Shown: piece after piece, positions 38,302 through 47,236 of the stretch
Numbering within the stretch: position 1 is the stretch's first letter
How the letters are laid out: the number at the start of each line of letters is the position of its first letter
Origin: Rhizobium sp. Root1334
Lineage (GTDB): Bacteria > Pseudomonadota > Alphaproteobacteria > Rhizobiales > Rhizobiaceae
DNA length: 64,000 bases
Assembly (NCBI RefSeq): GCF_001426665.1
Contig: NZ_LMEY01000002.1
Coordinates: forward strand, 1-64,000
Direction of reading: 5' to 3'
The notes under the pieces: generated by a model
Databases searched by the model: none
What the model was told of the DNA's origin: nothing
What the model saw: the letters and a program-made list of their open reading frames with translations, nothing else
Made by a program: the position numbers and the translations under genes

Positions 38302-39327
38302 ATGTGCTACAAGATTGCATTGAATTTTGAGGATGGCGTAACCCGTTTCATCGGCTGCAACAGCGGCGAGAAGCTTCTCGATGCCGCCTATCGCGCCAAG
38401 ATCAACCTGCCGATGGACTGTTCCGATGGCGTATGCGGTACTTGCAAGTGCCGCGCGGAAAGTGGAAGTTACGATCTCGGCGACGACTATATCGAGGACG
38501 CCCTGACCGCCGACGAGGCGGAGAGCGGGCTGGTGTTGACCTGCCAGATGAAGCCGACATCGGACTGCGTGGTGACGGTGCCGACGACGTCGCTCGCCTG
38601 CAAGACGGGGCACCAGAAATTCTCCGCGACCGTGGCCGCCGTGACGCCGCACCATGACGCGGCAATCGTCCTGGAGCTGGATGTGGACGCTGCTGCCGCA
38701 CCTGCCTTCCTGCCCGGGCAGTATGTCAATATCGACGTGCCCGGCAGCGGCCAGAACCGCTCCTATTCCTTCTCCTCTGCGGCTGGCGACCAACGCCTTG
38801 GCTTCCTCATCAAGAAAATCCCCGATGGCGTTATGAGCGGGTGGCTTGCCGATGCGAAGCCCGGCGACCGGCTCGACCTTACCGGCCCGCTTGGCAGTTT
38901 CTATTTACGCGAAGTGAAGCGCCCGCTGCTCTTCCTTGCCGGCGGTACGGGGCTCGCCCCCTTTCTCTCGATGCTGGAGGGGCTTGCCCGTGCCGGCTCC
39001 GAGCAGGTGATCCATATGGTCTATGGGGTGACCCGCGATCTCGACCTCGTGCTTATCGACGAGATCGAGGCCTATGCCGCCCGCCTGCCGAATTTTTCCT
39101 TCACCACCGTCGTGGCTGAGGAAGCATCCAGCCATCCGCAGAAGGGCTGGGTGACACAGCACATGCCGGCCGCCGTTCTCCACGGTGGCGATGTTGATGT
39201 TTATCTCTGCGGTCCACCGCCGATGGTCGATGCCGTGCGTCGGTATTTCGACGAGAACGGCGTGACGCCGGCAAGCTTCCACTACGAAAAATTCACGCCG
39301 AACGCCCCCGCGAGGCAAGCGGCATGA
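38302..39327 (+). CDS. benC: Benzoate dioxygenase electron-transfer component
   Basis: 341 residues. One chain with an N-terminal plant-type 2Fe-2S ferredoxin (CSDGVCGTCKCRAESG near 41-56, fourth Cys in VLTCQMK near 80), then FAD-binding (RSYSFSSAAGD near 152) and NAD-binding (LFLAGGTGLAPFLSMLEGL near 213) domains. It passes electrons from NADH to BenAB. It overlaps benD by 4 bases. Confidence 0.96.
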   Translation: MCYKIALNFEDGVTRFIGCNSGEKLLDAAYRAKINLPMDCSDGVCGTCKCRAESGSYDLGDDYIEDALTADEAESGLVLTCQMKPTSDCVVTVPTTSLACKTGHQKFSATVAAVTPHHDAAIVLELDVDAAAAPAFLPGQYVNIDVPGSGQNRSYSFSSAAGDQRLGFLIKKIPDGVMSGWLADAKPGDRLDLTGPLGSFYLREVKRPLLFLAGGTGLAPFLSMLEGLARAGSEQVIHMVYGVTRDLDLVLIDEIEAYAARLPNFSFTTVVAEEASSHPQKGWVTQHMPAAVLHGGDVDVYLCGPPPMVDAVRRYFDENGVTPASFHYEKFTPNAPARQAA

Positions 39328-40109
39328 GCCCGGCGCGTTTCCCCGACCGGTTCGCCGGCAAGGTGCTGGTAGTGACCGGCGCGGCGCAGGGCATCGGCCG
39401 TGCGGTGGCGCTCCGTGCCGTGGAGGAGGGCGGCCGGGTGTTGTTCGTCGACCGTGCCGAGTTCGTCTCCGAAGTGGCTGCCAAGGCGGGCGAGGCGGCG
39501 GCTGCCTTCAGCGCCGACCTCGAAACCTACGAGGGGGCCGCGGCGGCCATGCACTTTGCCGCCGAAAAGTTCGGTGGCGTCGATATCCTGATCAACAATG
39601 TCGGCGGAGCGATCCGCATGCGGCCCTTTGCCGAATTCGAGCCACAGCAGATCGATGCGGAAATCCGCCGCTCGCTGATGCCGACGCTCTACTGCTGCCA
39701 TGCGGTACTGCCTTTCCTCATTGCGCGGGGCGGCGGCGCCATCGTCAATGTTTCGTCCAATGCGACGCGCGGCATCCACCGCGTGCCCTATTCGGCGGCG
39801 AAGGGCGGCGTCAACGCCATCACCCAGTCGCTGGCAATGGAGATGGCCGGCTTCGGTATCCGCGTGGTTGCGACAGCACCCGGCGGCACCGAGGCGCCAC
39901 CGCGCCGCATTCCCCGCAATGCGCTTGGAGACACGGACAAGGAGAAGGCCTGGATGGCCGAGGTCGTGAGCCAGGTGAAGCAATCGAGCTTCATGCACCG
40001 CTACGGCACCATCGAGGAACAGGCGGCACCAATCCTGTTCCTCGCCTCGGAGGAGGCATCCTACATCACCGGCAGCGTGCTGCCTGTCGCCGGCGGGGAC
40101 CTCGGCTGA
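39324..40109 (+). CDS. benD: Benzoate cis-diol (1,6-dihydroxycyclohexadiene-carboxylate) dehydrogenase
   Basis: 261 residues, overlapping benC. Short-chain dehydrogenase giving catechol plus CO2 and NADH. NAD-binding TGAAQGIGRAVA near 17-28, NNVGGAIR near 92, and the catalytic Ser (VNVSSNAT near 142), Tyr and Lys in RVPYSAAKGG near 152-161. BenD family length and the RRIPRNAL block match. Confidence 0.96.
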   Translation: MSPARFPDRFAGKVLVVTGAAQGIGRAVALRAVEEGGRVLFVDRAEFVSEVAAKAGEAAAAFSADLETYEGAAAAMHFAAEKFGGVDILINNVGGAIRMRPFAEFEPQQIDAEIRRSLMPTLYCCHAVLPFLIARGGGAIVNVSSNATRGIHRVPYSAAKGGVNAITQSLAMEMAGFGIRVVATAPGGTEAPPRRIPRNALGDTDKEKAWMAEVVSQVKQSSFMHRYGTIEEQAAPILFLASEEASYITGSVLPVAGGDLG

Positions 40110-40136
40110 CATTTTCAAAACTTGGGAGGAGTGAGA

Positions 40137-41468
40137 ATGCGCAAGATCGACGTGAATGAAGCGATAGACAATAACCCTTTCGGGCGATTTCAGTGGACGG
40201 TGGTAGCGCTCTGCGCGCTGCTTTTGATCGTTGACGGCTACGACGTCTTCGTTGCCGGAACGGTACTGCCAACACTGATCGTGGAGTGGGGTCTGACCAA
40301 ACCGCAAGCCGGTGTTCTGCAGGCGTGGGCACTGTTCGGCATGATGTTCGGCGCGCTGATCTTCGGACCGCTCGCCGACAGGATTGGCCGCAAGAAAGGG
40401 ATCGCGATCAGCTTCCTCGTCTTCACCGTGGCCACCCTTTTGACGGGCTTTGCCAATTCGCCCGACCAGTTCAAGGTCTTCCGCTTCATCGCCGGCCTCG
40501 GTTGTGGCGGCTTAATGCCGAATGCGGTGGCGCTGATGAACGAATACGCCCCGAAGCGCATGCGCGGCACCATGGTTGCATTGATGTTTTCCGGTTATTC
40601 CGTCGGCGGCATGGTGGCTGCCGCTCTCGGCATCGGTCTCATTCCGCACTATGGCTGGAAGCCGATGTTCTTCGCCGCTGCGGTGCCGCTCCTGCTCCTG
40701 CCTTTCGTCCTCTGGAAGCTGCCGGAATCGCTTGGCTTCCTGATCCGGCAGGGAGAGCAGCAGAAGGCGCAGCGCATCTATGCACAGATAGTGCCCTCCG
40801 CCCGGCTGGAGAGCGGCGATACGCTGGTCTTCACCGAGAGCAAAGGTGCATCCGCCTCGATTGCCGAACTCTTCCGCCACCAGCGCACGCTGCGCACCCT
40901 CATGCTGTGGCTCGCATTCTTCTGCTGCCTGTTGCTTGTCTATCTTCTGTCGTCCTGGTTGCCGAAGGTGCTGCAGGAGGCAGGCTATGCCGAGAAGGCG
41001 AGCCTGCTCAGCCTCTTCTCGCTGAATTTTGGCGGCATGGCCGGTGCCGTTGCCGGTGGCTGGCTCGGAGATCGCTTCGGCCTGCCGAAGGTGGTGGTTG
41101 GTTACTTTATTGCCGCCGCCGCCTCCATCGCGCTGATCGGCTACAATCCGCCAGCTGGCCTGCTGTTCATCGTGGTCTTCGTCGCAGGCGCCAGCACCAT
41201 CGGCACGCAGATCCTGCTCTATGCCAGCGTTGCGCAGCTCTACAACCTTTCCGTCCGCTCGACGGGGCTGGGGTGGGCTTCGGGTGTCGGGCGCATCGGC
41301 GCCATCGTCGGACCGACGCTCGGCGGCGTGCTGCTTGCCAAGGAACTGCCGCTCCAGCAGAACTTCCTGATCTTCGCCATCCCCGCGATGGTCTCTGCAC
41401 TTGCTATGCTGGTCTTCGCCGTCAGCAATGCCCGCCGGACCGAAACCGGACAGCTTGCCACGGCATGA
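40137..41468 (+). CDS. benK: Benzoate transporter, MFS aromatic acid:H+ symporter family
   Basis: 443 residues from ATG 40137 with GGAGGAG upstream. Twelve spans. The aromatic acid symporter motifs DGYDVFVAGTVLP in the first span (with Asp) and GPLADRIGRKKG in the loop between spans 2 and 3 are present, plus a repeated GGWLGDRFG loop between spans 8 and 9. Brings in benzoate with protons. It follows benD by 27 bases. Confidence 0.94.
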   Translation: MRKIDVNEAIDNNPFGRFQWTVVALCALLLIVDGYDVFVAGTVLPTLIVEWGLTKPQAGVLQAWALFGMMFGALIFGPLADRIGRKKGIAISFLVFTVATLLTGFANSPDQFKVFRFIAGLGCGGLMPNAVALMNEYAPKRMRGTMVALMFSGYSVGGMVAAALGIGLIPHYGWKPMFFAAAVPLLLLPFVLWKLPESLGFLIRQGEQQKAQRIYAQIVPSARLESGDTLVFTESKGASASIAELFRHQRTLRTLMLWLAFFCCLLLVYLLSSWLPKVLQEAGYAEKASLLSLFSLNFGGMAGAVAGGWLGDRFGLPKVVVGYFIAAAASIALIGYNPPAGLLFIVVFVAGASTIGTQILLYASVAQLYNLSVRSTGLGWASGVGRIGAIVGPTLGGVLLAKELPLQQNFLIFAIPAMVSALAMLVFAVSNARRTETGQLATA

Positions 41469-41541
41469 ACAATCGGCGACCGGCGTGTTCTCGCCCGCCG
41501 GTCGTTCCACCCTTTTCGCCTCATGCCGAAAGTCGTCTGCT

Positions 41542-42327
41542 ATGCCCGATCTCGATCTTGCCAGCCATCGCCTCCATTATCGCATCGACGGCGATGTCGC
41601 GGATAGGCCGTGGCTGCTGTTCTGCAATTCGCTCGGAACCGACCTTGGCATGTGGGACAGGCAGGTAGCGGCGTTCTCGCAAGCCTACCGGGTACTGCGC
41701 TACGACCGGCGCGGCCACGGCCAGTCTTCTGCTCCGCCAGGCCCCTATGCACTTTCCGATCTCGGAGGCGACGTTCTGGCGCTGCTCGATGCACTGGGCA
41801 TCGACCGCGTGCATTTCTGCGGTCTCTCCATCGGCGGCCTGACGGGGCAATGGCTTGCCGTCCATGCCGGGGATCGCCTCGACAAGGTCGTCCTCTGCGC
41901 TACCGCCGCCCGGATCGGGACGCGGGAAAGCTGGGAAGCGCGCATGGAAGCCGTGCGAAAGGACGGTCTCGGCGATCTCGTCGCCGCCACCGCCGAACGG
42001 TGGTTCACACCTGGTTTCATCGCCGCGGAGCCCGAGATGGTGCGCGGCGTTCTCGACCGTTTCGCCGCGACGAGCCCTGAGGGTTATGTCGGTTGCTGTG
42101 CGGCGCTCTCTGGAGCGGATTTTCGCGGAGCGCTCGGCCGGATATCCCATCCCTTGCTTGCCGTTTCCGGCGAGGATGACCCGGTCTGCCCGCCGTCTGA
42201 TCTCCAGGCCATTGCCGCGAATGTGCAGCGCGGGCGGCACGTTTCGTTTCCTGGCCGTCATATCGTCAATATCGAATCGTCATCATCGTTCAACGCTGTA
42301 TTGTCCAATTTTCTGGAACACGGCTGA
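41542..42327 (+). CDS. pcaD: 3-oxoadipate enol-lactonase
   Basis: 261 residues from ATG 41542; weak ribosome site. Alpha/beta hydrolase that opens the enol-lactone made by CatC to 3-oxoadipate. Nucleophile Ser in CGLSIGGL near 95, Asp in EDDPVCP near 213 and His in PGRHIVNIE near 241. The protein matches PcaD in length. Its presence means the operon carries benzoate all the way to 3-oxoadipate, after which pcaIJ/pcaF (not here) are needed. Confidence 0.93.
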   Translation: MPDLDLASHRLHYRIDGDVADRPWLLFCNSLGTDLGMWDRQVAAFSQAYRVLRYDRRGHGQSSAPPGPYALSDLGGDVLALLDALGIDRVHFCGLSIGGLTGQWLAVHAGDRLDKVVLCATAARIGTRESWEARMEAVRKDGLGDLVAATAERWFTPGFIAAEPEMVRGVLDRFAATSPEGYVGCCAALSGADFRGALGRISHPLLAVSGEDDPVCPPSDLQAIAANVQRGRHVSFPGRHIVNIESSSSFNAVLSNFLEHG

Positions 42328-42348
42328 ACCAATCCGCGGGAGAAGAAC

Positions 42349-43809
42349 ATGAGCAGCCGACTTCTGAACGAGCAGCATCTTGGCGGCGTCGTCTTCGCTG
42401 GCGGCTGGATCAAGCCAGCGAACGCCCTCGACGCCATCGAGCCGGCAACCGGTGCGAAGCTGGGCCGGATCGGCATGGCAAGTCCCGTTGATATCGCCGA
42501 TGCAGCACGCCGAGCGCGTCAGGCGCAGCCCGCCTGGGCGGCAACCGTCTATGAGCGCCGGGCGGAAATCCTGCGCAAGGCGGCCCGCATCGCCGAGGAC
42601 AACCGCGTGGAGATCGCCAACTGGATCCTGCGTGAATCCGGCTCCGTCCAGCCGAAGGCGGAGTTCGAGGTGGCGTTGACCATCAAGGCGCTCTACGAGG
42701 CTTCTGCCATGCCTTCGCAGGCCGCAGGTGCAATACTGCCGTCCGAACGGGGGCGCATCAGCCTTGCTAAACGCCGGCCGATCGGCGTCGTCGGCGTCAT
42801 CTCTCCCTTCAACTTCCCGCTCTATCTCGCCATGCGCGCCGTCGCGCCCGCAATCGCCGTTGGCAATGCCGTCGTGCTCAAGCCCGATCCGCGCACGGCG
42901 CTTTGCGGAGGTCATGTCATCGCTCGCCTGTTCGAGGAAGCCGGGCTTCCCGAGGGCGTCCTTGCGGTCTTGCCGGGAGACGGCGCCGCCGGTGCCGCGC
43001 TGACGGAAAACAAGGATGTCGGCATGATCCAGTTCACCGGTTCGACCTCGGCAGGGCGCCGGGTCGGTGAGGCGGCAGGCCGCAACCTCAAGAAGGTCTC
43101 GCTGGAGCTTGGCGGCAAGAATTCCTTTATCGTACTCGACGATGCCGACCTCGACCTCGCTGTCAGGAACGCCGTCTGGAGCGTCTACCTGCATCAGGGC
43201 CAGATTTGCATGTCGGCGGGCCGTGTGCTGGTGCAGGCCGGCATCGCCGGCGAATTCTCCCGCCGGTTGGCCGAGCACGCGGCCAAACTTCCTGTCGGTG
43301 ACCCTGCATCGGGCCAGGTGGCGCTCGGCCCGATCATCAATCGCGGACAGGCCGATCACGCCCTTGGCATCGTCGATGCAGCAGTTGCAGGTGGCGCGAA
43401 GCTGGCGGCAGGCGGCAAGAGCGATGGCCTCTTTTTCCAGCCGACGGTGCTGACGGATGTGCGCCCCGGCAATCCTGCCTTCAACGAGGAAATCTTCGCT
43501 CCGGTGGCGGTAGTGACGACCTTCGATACGGACGAGGAGGCCATCGCGCTTGCAAACGACACGGACTACGGTCTCTCCGCAGCCATCATCTCGCGCAATG
43601 TCGGCCGGGCGCTGGCACTGGGCGAGAAGCTCAATGTCGGCCTGCTCCACATCAACGATTCCACTGTTAATGACGACGTCGTCAACCCGTTCGGCGGTGT
43701 CGGTGCCTCAGGCAACGGTACCAGCATCGGTGGTCCGGCCAACTGGGAAGAGTTCACCCAGTGGCAATGGCTGACGATCAAGGCGGAAGCACCGGCCTAT
43801 CCACTTTGA
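42349..43809 (+). CDS. Aldehyde dehydrogenase, benzaldehyde/vanillin-dehydrogenase-like
   Basis: 486 residues. NAD(P)+-dependent oxidation of an aldehyde to its acid. NAD-site FTGSTSAGRRVGE near 227, catalytic Glu in LELGGKN near 251-257, and catalytic Cys in QGQICMSAGR near 285. NFPLYLAMRAVAPAIAVGN near 145 and the C-terminal PANWEEFTQWQWLT resemble benzaldehyde and vanillin dehydrogenases. At the end of a benzoate operon it probably turns benzaldehyde into benzoate, widening the substrate range. Confidence 0.9.
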   Translation: MSSRLLNEQHLGGVVFAGGWIKPANALDAIEPATGAKLGRIGMASPVDIADAARRARQAQPAWAATVYERRAEILRKAARIAEDNRVEIANWILRESGSVQPKAEFEVALTIKALYEASAMPSQAAGAILPSERGRISLAKRRPIGVVGVISPFNFPLYLAMRAVAPAIAVGNAVVLKPDPRTALCGGHVIARLFEEAGLPEGVLAVLPGDGAAGAALTENKDVGMIQFTGSTSAGRRVGEAAGRNLKKVSLELGGKNSFIVLDDADLDLAVRNAVWSVYLHQGQICMSAGRVLVQAGIAGEFSRRLAEHAAKLPVGDPASGQVALGPIINRGQADHALGIVDAAVAGGAKLAAGGKSDGLFFQPTVLTDVRPGNPAFNEEIFAPVAVVTTFDTDEEAIALANDTDYGLSAAIISRNVGRALALGEKLNVGLLHINDSTVNDDVVNPFGGVGASGNGTSIGGPANWEEFTQWQWLTIKAEAPAYPL

Positions 43810-43984
43810 AATTTGCTTGGATAGCTTGTGTCTTGGCTTTTTATGTCGCTGATTTTGGCATCCGGACTTTCTCGAAGTAGGGAGCGTTGTCGCTGCAACG
43901 AATGACGTAGCGAAGAACGTTGGTGCATGGGGGTCACAGCAGGGGGCAGAGGTATCGGCTTCGCTCGCTGTCTGGCAAATGTCA

Positions 43985-44006
43985 CCGCCGGCATTCGAGC
44001 CGGCGG
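43985..44006 (+). terminator. Hairpin downstream of the ben-cat operon
   Basis: CCGCCGGC / GCCGGCGG arms around a 6-base loop, followed by CGTTAAATT, about 175 bp after the aldehyde dehydrogenase stop. It could end the ben-cat transcript. Confidence 0.5.
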
Positions 44007-44024
44007 CGTTAAATTCAGCGAGAT

Positions 44025-44052
44025 AGGCGGCCATCGCGAGACGAGGCCGCCT
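44025..44052 (-). terminator. Hairpin downstream of hmp
   Basis: AGGCGGCC / GGCCGCCT arms with a 12-base loop, 13 bases after the hmp stop on the minus strand. No strong T-run; probable terminator between convergent operons. Confidence 0.55.
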
Positions 44053-44065
44053 ATGTCTGTCTGTG

Positions 44066-45277
44066 TCAGGCAGCCAGCAGTTCGTCGGCCGGGCCGAAGA
44101 ACTCGTAATGGATCCGGTCAGAGGGCACACCGGCCAGCGACAGGGTCGAGACCGCGTGCCGCAGGAACAGGCGTGGACCACATATATAGTAGTCGGCTTC
44201 CGTGACTTGTGTATTGGAAACCAGCCATTCGTCCGTGATGATGCCCGCAACATCGTAGTCGCGACCTTCGATTTCGTTCCCGAGGGGTGTCTGATGGAAA
44301 ACGGTCACTTGGACGTTGCTGCCCTTCTCCGCGAGAGAGCGGACCTGGTCTCGCATCGCATGCGTATCGCGGTCATGTGTTCCATGCAGGTAGTGGACGG
44401 GGACGGTGGCGCCGTTTTTCACCAGCGTCTCAAGCATGGCGACCATCGGCGTCAAGCCGACGCCGCCAGACAGTAGCACCACCGGCCGGACGACAGGATC
44501 GCTCAAGAAGAATTCGCCCGCAGGCGCCGCAACCTTCAGGACAGTGCCCAGCCCGGCTTTGTCATGCAGCCAACCCGAGATCAGGCCATGCGGCTCCCGT
44601 TTGACAGATATCCGATAGGTCTCGCCATTGGGAGCGGCCGAAATCGAATAATTGCGTTTGATCGGAGCATGGCCGGGAACCTCGAACCAAAAGGTCAGAT
44701 ATTGACCCGCCCGGTACGCCATGACCGGCCCGCCATCCACGGGGCGCAGGATATAGGAATTGATGACGTTGCTTTCGCGAACCACGTCATCGATCCGAAA
44801 GTCGCGCCAGCCGTTCCAGCCGCCGGTCACCCCCTTCTGTTCGCTGTAGATCCGGCCTTCGCGCGCGATGAGAATATTGGCGAGGAACCAGTAGGCCTCC
44901 CCCCAGGCCGCCAGAACCTCGTCGGTTGCGGCATCGCCAAGAACGGCCTTGATCGCCCCCAGCAGAGCCTCGGCCACATGGGGGTAATGCTCCGGCAGGA
45001 TCTGCAGGCCGACATGCTTCTGCGCGATGCGCTCCACTGCGGGCGCCAGGGCGGCGAGATTGTCGATATTGTTCGCATAGGCAAGAATGGCAGCGGTCAA
45101 AGCGCGCGGCTGCGACCCGGCGTCGCCATGATGCGATTGGTTGAACAGATCGCGGATCTCCGGGTTCTCGAACATTCGGGAATACATCTCGCGCACGATA
45201 TCCAGACCGTGAGCCTCCAAGGCGGGAACGGTTGCCTTGACATATGCGATCGTCTGGTTGCTGAGGGGCTGCGACAT
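44066..45277 (-). CDS. hmp: Flavohemoprotein, nitric oxide dioxygenase
   Basis: 403 residues from ATG 45277, with AGGAGA upstream. Converts NO plus O2 to nitrate. Residues 1-140 are the globin domain, with proximal His88 in AQKHVGLQ and the distal Tyr/Gln region; then FAD domain (RNYSISAAPN near 208) and NAD domain (LLSGGVGLTPMVAML near 270, CGPRLFLRH near 365). Divergent from nsrR with two NsrR-like boxes between, so expression likely rises when NO disables NsrR. Confidence 0.96.
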   Translation of the reverse strand: MSQPLSNQTIAYVKATVPALEAHGLDIVREMYSRMFENPEIRDLFNQSHHGDAGSQPRALTAAILAYANNIDNLAALAPAVERIAQKHVGLQILPEHYPHVAEALLGAIKAVLGDAATDEVLAAWGEAYWFLANILIAREGRIYSEQKGVTGGWNGWRDFRIDDVVRESNVINSYILRPVDGGPVMAYRAGQYLTFWFEVPGHAPIKRNYSISAAPNGETYRISVKREPHGLISGWLHDKAGLGTVLKVAAPAGEFFLSDPVVRPVVLLSGGVGLTPMVAMLETLVKNGATVPVHYLHGTHDRDTHAMRDQVRSLAEKGSNVQVTVFHQTPLGNEIEGRDYDVAGIITDEWLVSNTQVTEADYYICGPRLFLRHAVSTLSLAGVPSDRIHYEFFGPADELLAA

Positions 45278-45384
45278 CAAAATCTCCTGTCATTCAGTTA
45301 CCGGGTCTGGGCCTCCGCTGCCTGTCGCGCGGACAAACGGTCTTGTCGATCGATCGTTCAGCGAGGTCAGAGCAGAGGTCTATA

Positions 45385-45406
45385 AACATGCATTTAAAAT
45401 GCATCT
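45385..45406. promoter_or_regulatory. NsrR box 1, hmp-nsrR intergenic region
   Basis: AACATGCATTTAAAATGCAT followed by CT, near-perfect dyad (ATGCATTT / AAATGCAT), the form of NsrR sites. It is 108 bp upstream of hmp. Confidence 0.8.
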
Positions 45407-45421
45407 ATACCTGCCCTTTGA

Positions 45422-45443
45422 AAGATGCAAGTGAAATGCATAT
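45422..45443. promoter_or_regulatory. NsrR box 2, upstream of nsrR
   Basis: AAGATGCAAGTGAAATGCAT followed by AT, a second, less symmetric copy, ending 32 bp before the nsrR start and suited to autoregulation. Confidence 0.7.
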
Positions 45444-45475
45444 TATATGGTCGATCGCCGTTTCCGGGAATTCAA

Positions 45476-45922
45476 ATGAAGCTGACGCTGTTCACCGACT
45501 ATTCGATGCGGGTGCTGCTTTACCTGGCGGCACGTCCGGATCGCCTGTGCTCGATTGCGGAAGTGGCGCAAACCTATCGGATCTCGCAGAACCATCTCAT
45601 GAAGGTGGTCACCGAACTGGTCCAGTCCGGATACGTTGAAAGCATTCGTGGGCGCAACGGTGGTATCCGGCTTGGAAAGCCTCCAGAAGACATCAACATT
45701 GGCGCACTCGTCCGCCGTACCGAGGGCGGTTTCGATCTTGTGGACTGCGGAAACTGCATCGTCGCTCCCGCCTGCCGTCTAACGGGTATGCTCAAGGAAG
45801 CACTGTCTGCTTTCCTGGCGGTTCTGGATCGGTATTCGCTGGCGGACCTCGTGACACGGCCCGAGGACTTCGCGCTGATTTTCGATAGCTTGGGTCGCAG
45901 TCCTGAATTGGCCAACCCGTGA
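45476..45922 (+). CDS. nsrR: NsrR, Rrf2-family NO-sensing repressor
   Basis: 148 residues. Rrf2 winged HTH at 1-60 (LTLFTDYSMRVLLYLAA, YRISQNHLMKVVTELVQSGYV) and the three Fe-S ligands Cys91, Cys94 and Cys100 in DCGNCIVAPAC, the NsrR pattern. The holo-protein represses target promoters, and NO destroys the cluster. Divergent from hmp with two matching operator boxes in the gap. Confidence 0.93.
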   Translation: MKLTLFTDYSMRVLLYLAARPDRLCSIAEVAQTYRISQNHLMKVVTELVQSGYVESIRGRNGGIRLGKPPEDINIGALVRRTEGGFDLVDCGNCIVAPACRLTGMLKEALSAFLAVLDRYSLADLVTRPEDFALIFDSLGRSPELANP

Positions 45923-46060
45923 ACGCGGCGAGTTGAGATTGCGAGAGGCAAGCCCCGGCATCTTGTTTGTTTCCCTTGATTGCTTCGCGCTTATATCGGT
46001 CGGAAAACAATAGGCGGCATGGCTTCAGGGTTTTGCGCGATATTCGTTAAGGTCTTGATG

Positions 46061-46400
46061 TCACCGGAGCTTCCAGGGATTTATGATGCTCAGGTCAAGG
46101 CCCTCGAAATCTGCTGCATTCCGGGTAACAAACGCGGCGCCTCGCGAAAGGGGAATGGCAGCAATCTGCGCGTCAAACTGGCGGATTGGTCGGCCGTTTT
46201 GCGCCGGTCCGTCGAAAGCGACCCGTAGACATCTGCAGCCTCGTGATCAAACGGCGGCACTCGCCCGGCGAGATCTTCGGAAATATTGGTAGAATAGCTG
46301 CCTCTAAGTCGCGCCAGCGGCGACCGTCGGGGAGCAAACGTCGGTCACGGCAGTGGTGAAGATTATACCGGTTCCGGTTCTCCAACCTCACCCGCGGCAA
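46061..46400 (-). pseudogene. Decayed PIN-domain (VapC-like) toxin gene
   Basis: On the minus strand the C-terminal half reads RPIRQFDAQIAAIPL then TRNAADFEGLDL and NPWKL, a clear FitB/VapC end with stop at 46061-46063. Upstream pieces are in other frames: DHEAADVYGSLSTDRR, then RRWRDLEAAILPIF. At least two frameshifts separate them, and no intact start is seen. No antitoxin gene was found beside it. Confidence 0.75.
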
Positions 46401-46515
46401 TTTCTTATCGTCCAACATCCTTCTTCGGACGCGATGGTATCGCATTGCATCCGAACAGATATCTTCGATGTTGCCTGCTTTCGGACGTATTCTCTCTTGG
46501 GATGCCGTATCGAAG

Positions 46516-46941
46516 TCACAAATCGCGCTGCAAATCACGAAGGATGTCGATCAGCTGTGGTGCCAACTCTTTAATCTCAGCAATGTGTGTTTTTGTCAGC
46601 CGCTTCAAAACTGCGTCGGCTTTCTCGGTCAGCGCTAATGTTTGCTTTCTCTTGTCTACGAGATCAGTGGTCCGTGAGACATATCCCGCAGCGACGAGCC
46701 TTCCAACAAGTTCGGTGGCCGAATGCGGCGCAATAAGCAGGCGCTCAGCCAGGGATCCAATCGTCATGGCTTCGACGCCGCGATGCCCACGGATCGTAAG
46801 GAGGGCCTGATGCTGTTGCGCAGGCAAGCCTTCCTGCTGCGCCGCCGATGCGCTGAAATCCATAAAGCGGCGAAGCGTATAGCGCAGGGTGGACAGCGCC
46901 TCGTAATCGGCGTCCGTTAGATCGTCCTCCAGTTTTTTCAC
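46516..46941 (-). CDS. MarR-family transcriptional regulator
   Basis: 141 residues from GTG 46941, chosen for GGAGGAAAG just upstream; the long open frame back to 47505 runs into the divergent clc gene. Winged HTH: LPAQQHQALLTIRGHRG near 42, AMTIGSLAERLLIAPHSATELVGRL near 60-85, and the wing DLVDKRKQTLALTEKA near 96-111. It is divergent from a ClC channel gene with an imperfect 21-bp dyad between them. Confidence 0.87.
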   Translation of the reverse strand: MKKLEDDLTDADYEALSTLRYTLRRFMDFSASAAQQEGLPAQQHQALLTIRGHRGVEAMTIGSLAERLLIAPHSATELVGRLVAAGYVSRTTDLVDKRKQTLALTEKADAVLKRLTKTHIAEIKELAPQLIDILRDLQRDL

Positions 46942-47180
46942 CTTTCCTCCCCGCGATTTGTGCCTTCGACGTCCATATATGGCCACACCTGTTGGCAGGT
47001 AACCCACAGATAGGCGACCGTCGTAAAAATTCCGGCACCTTATGCGAGTGTCGTAGAAAACGCCTGACCCAGCAAACCTGCAGCGTTGCGCGCTCATTAT
47101 CAACTCTCTGATGCCCGCGACATTCGGCTGGTTGCAGGGAGAGATCGCCTGGCTGCTACCGATTCTCTTCGCCAGTTGAT

Positions 47181-47201
47181 ATATGTCGTAATACGATATA
47201 T
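47181..47201. promoter_or_regulatory. Candidate MarR operator between marR and clc
   Basis: ATATGTCGTA-A-TACGATATAT, a dyad matching at 9 of 10 positions per arm, 36 bp upstream of the ClC start. Confidence 0.55.
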
Positions 47202-47236
47202 ATGCGTGCCAACCAATATTGGCAGCAGGATCTACT

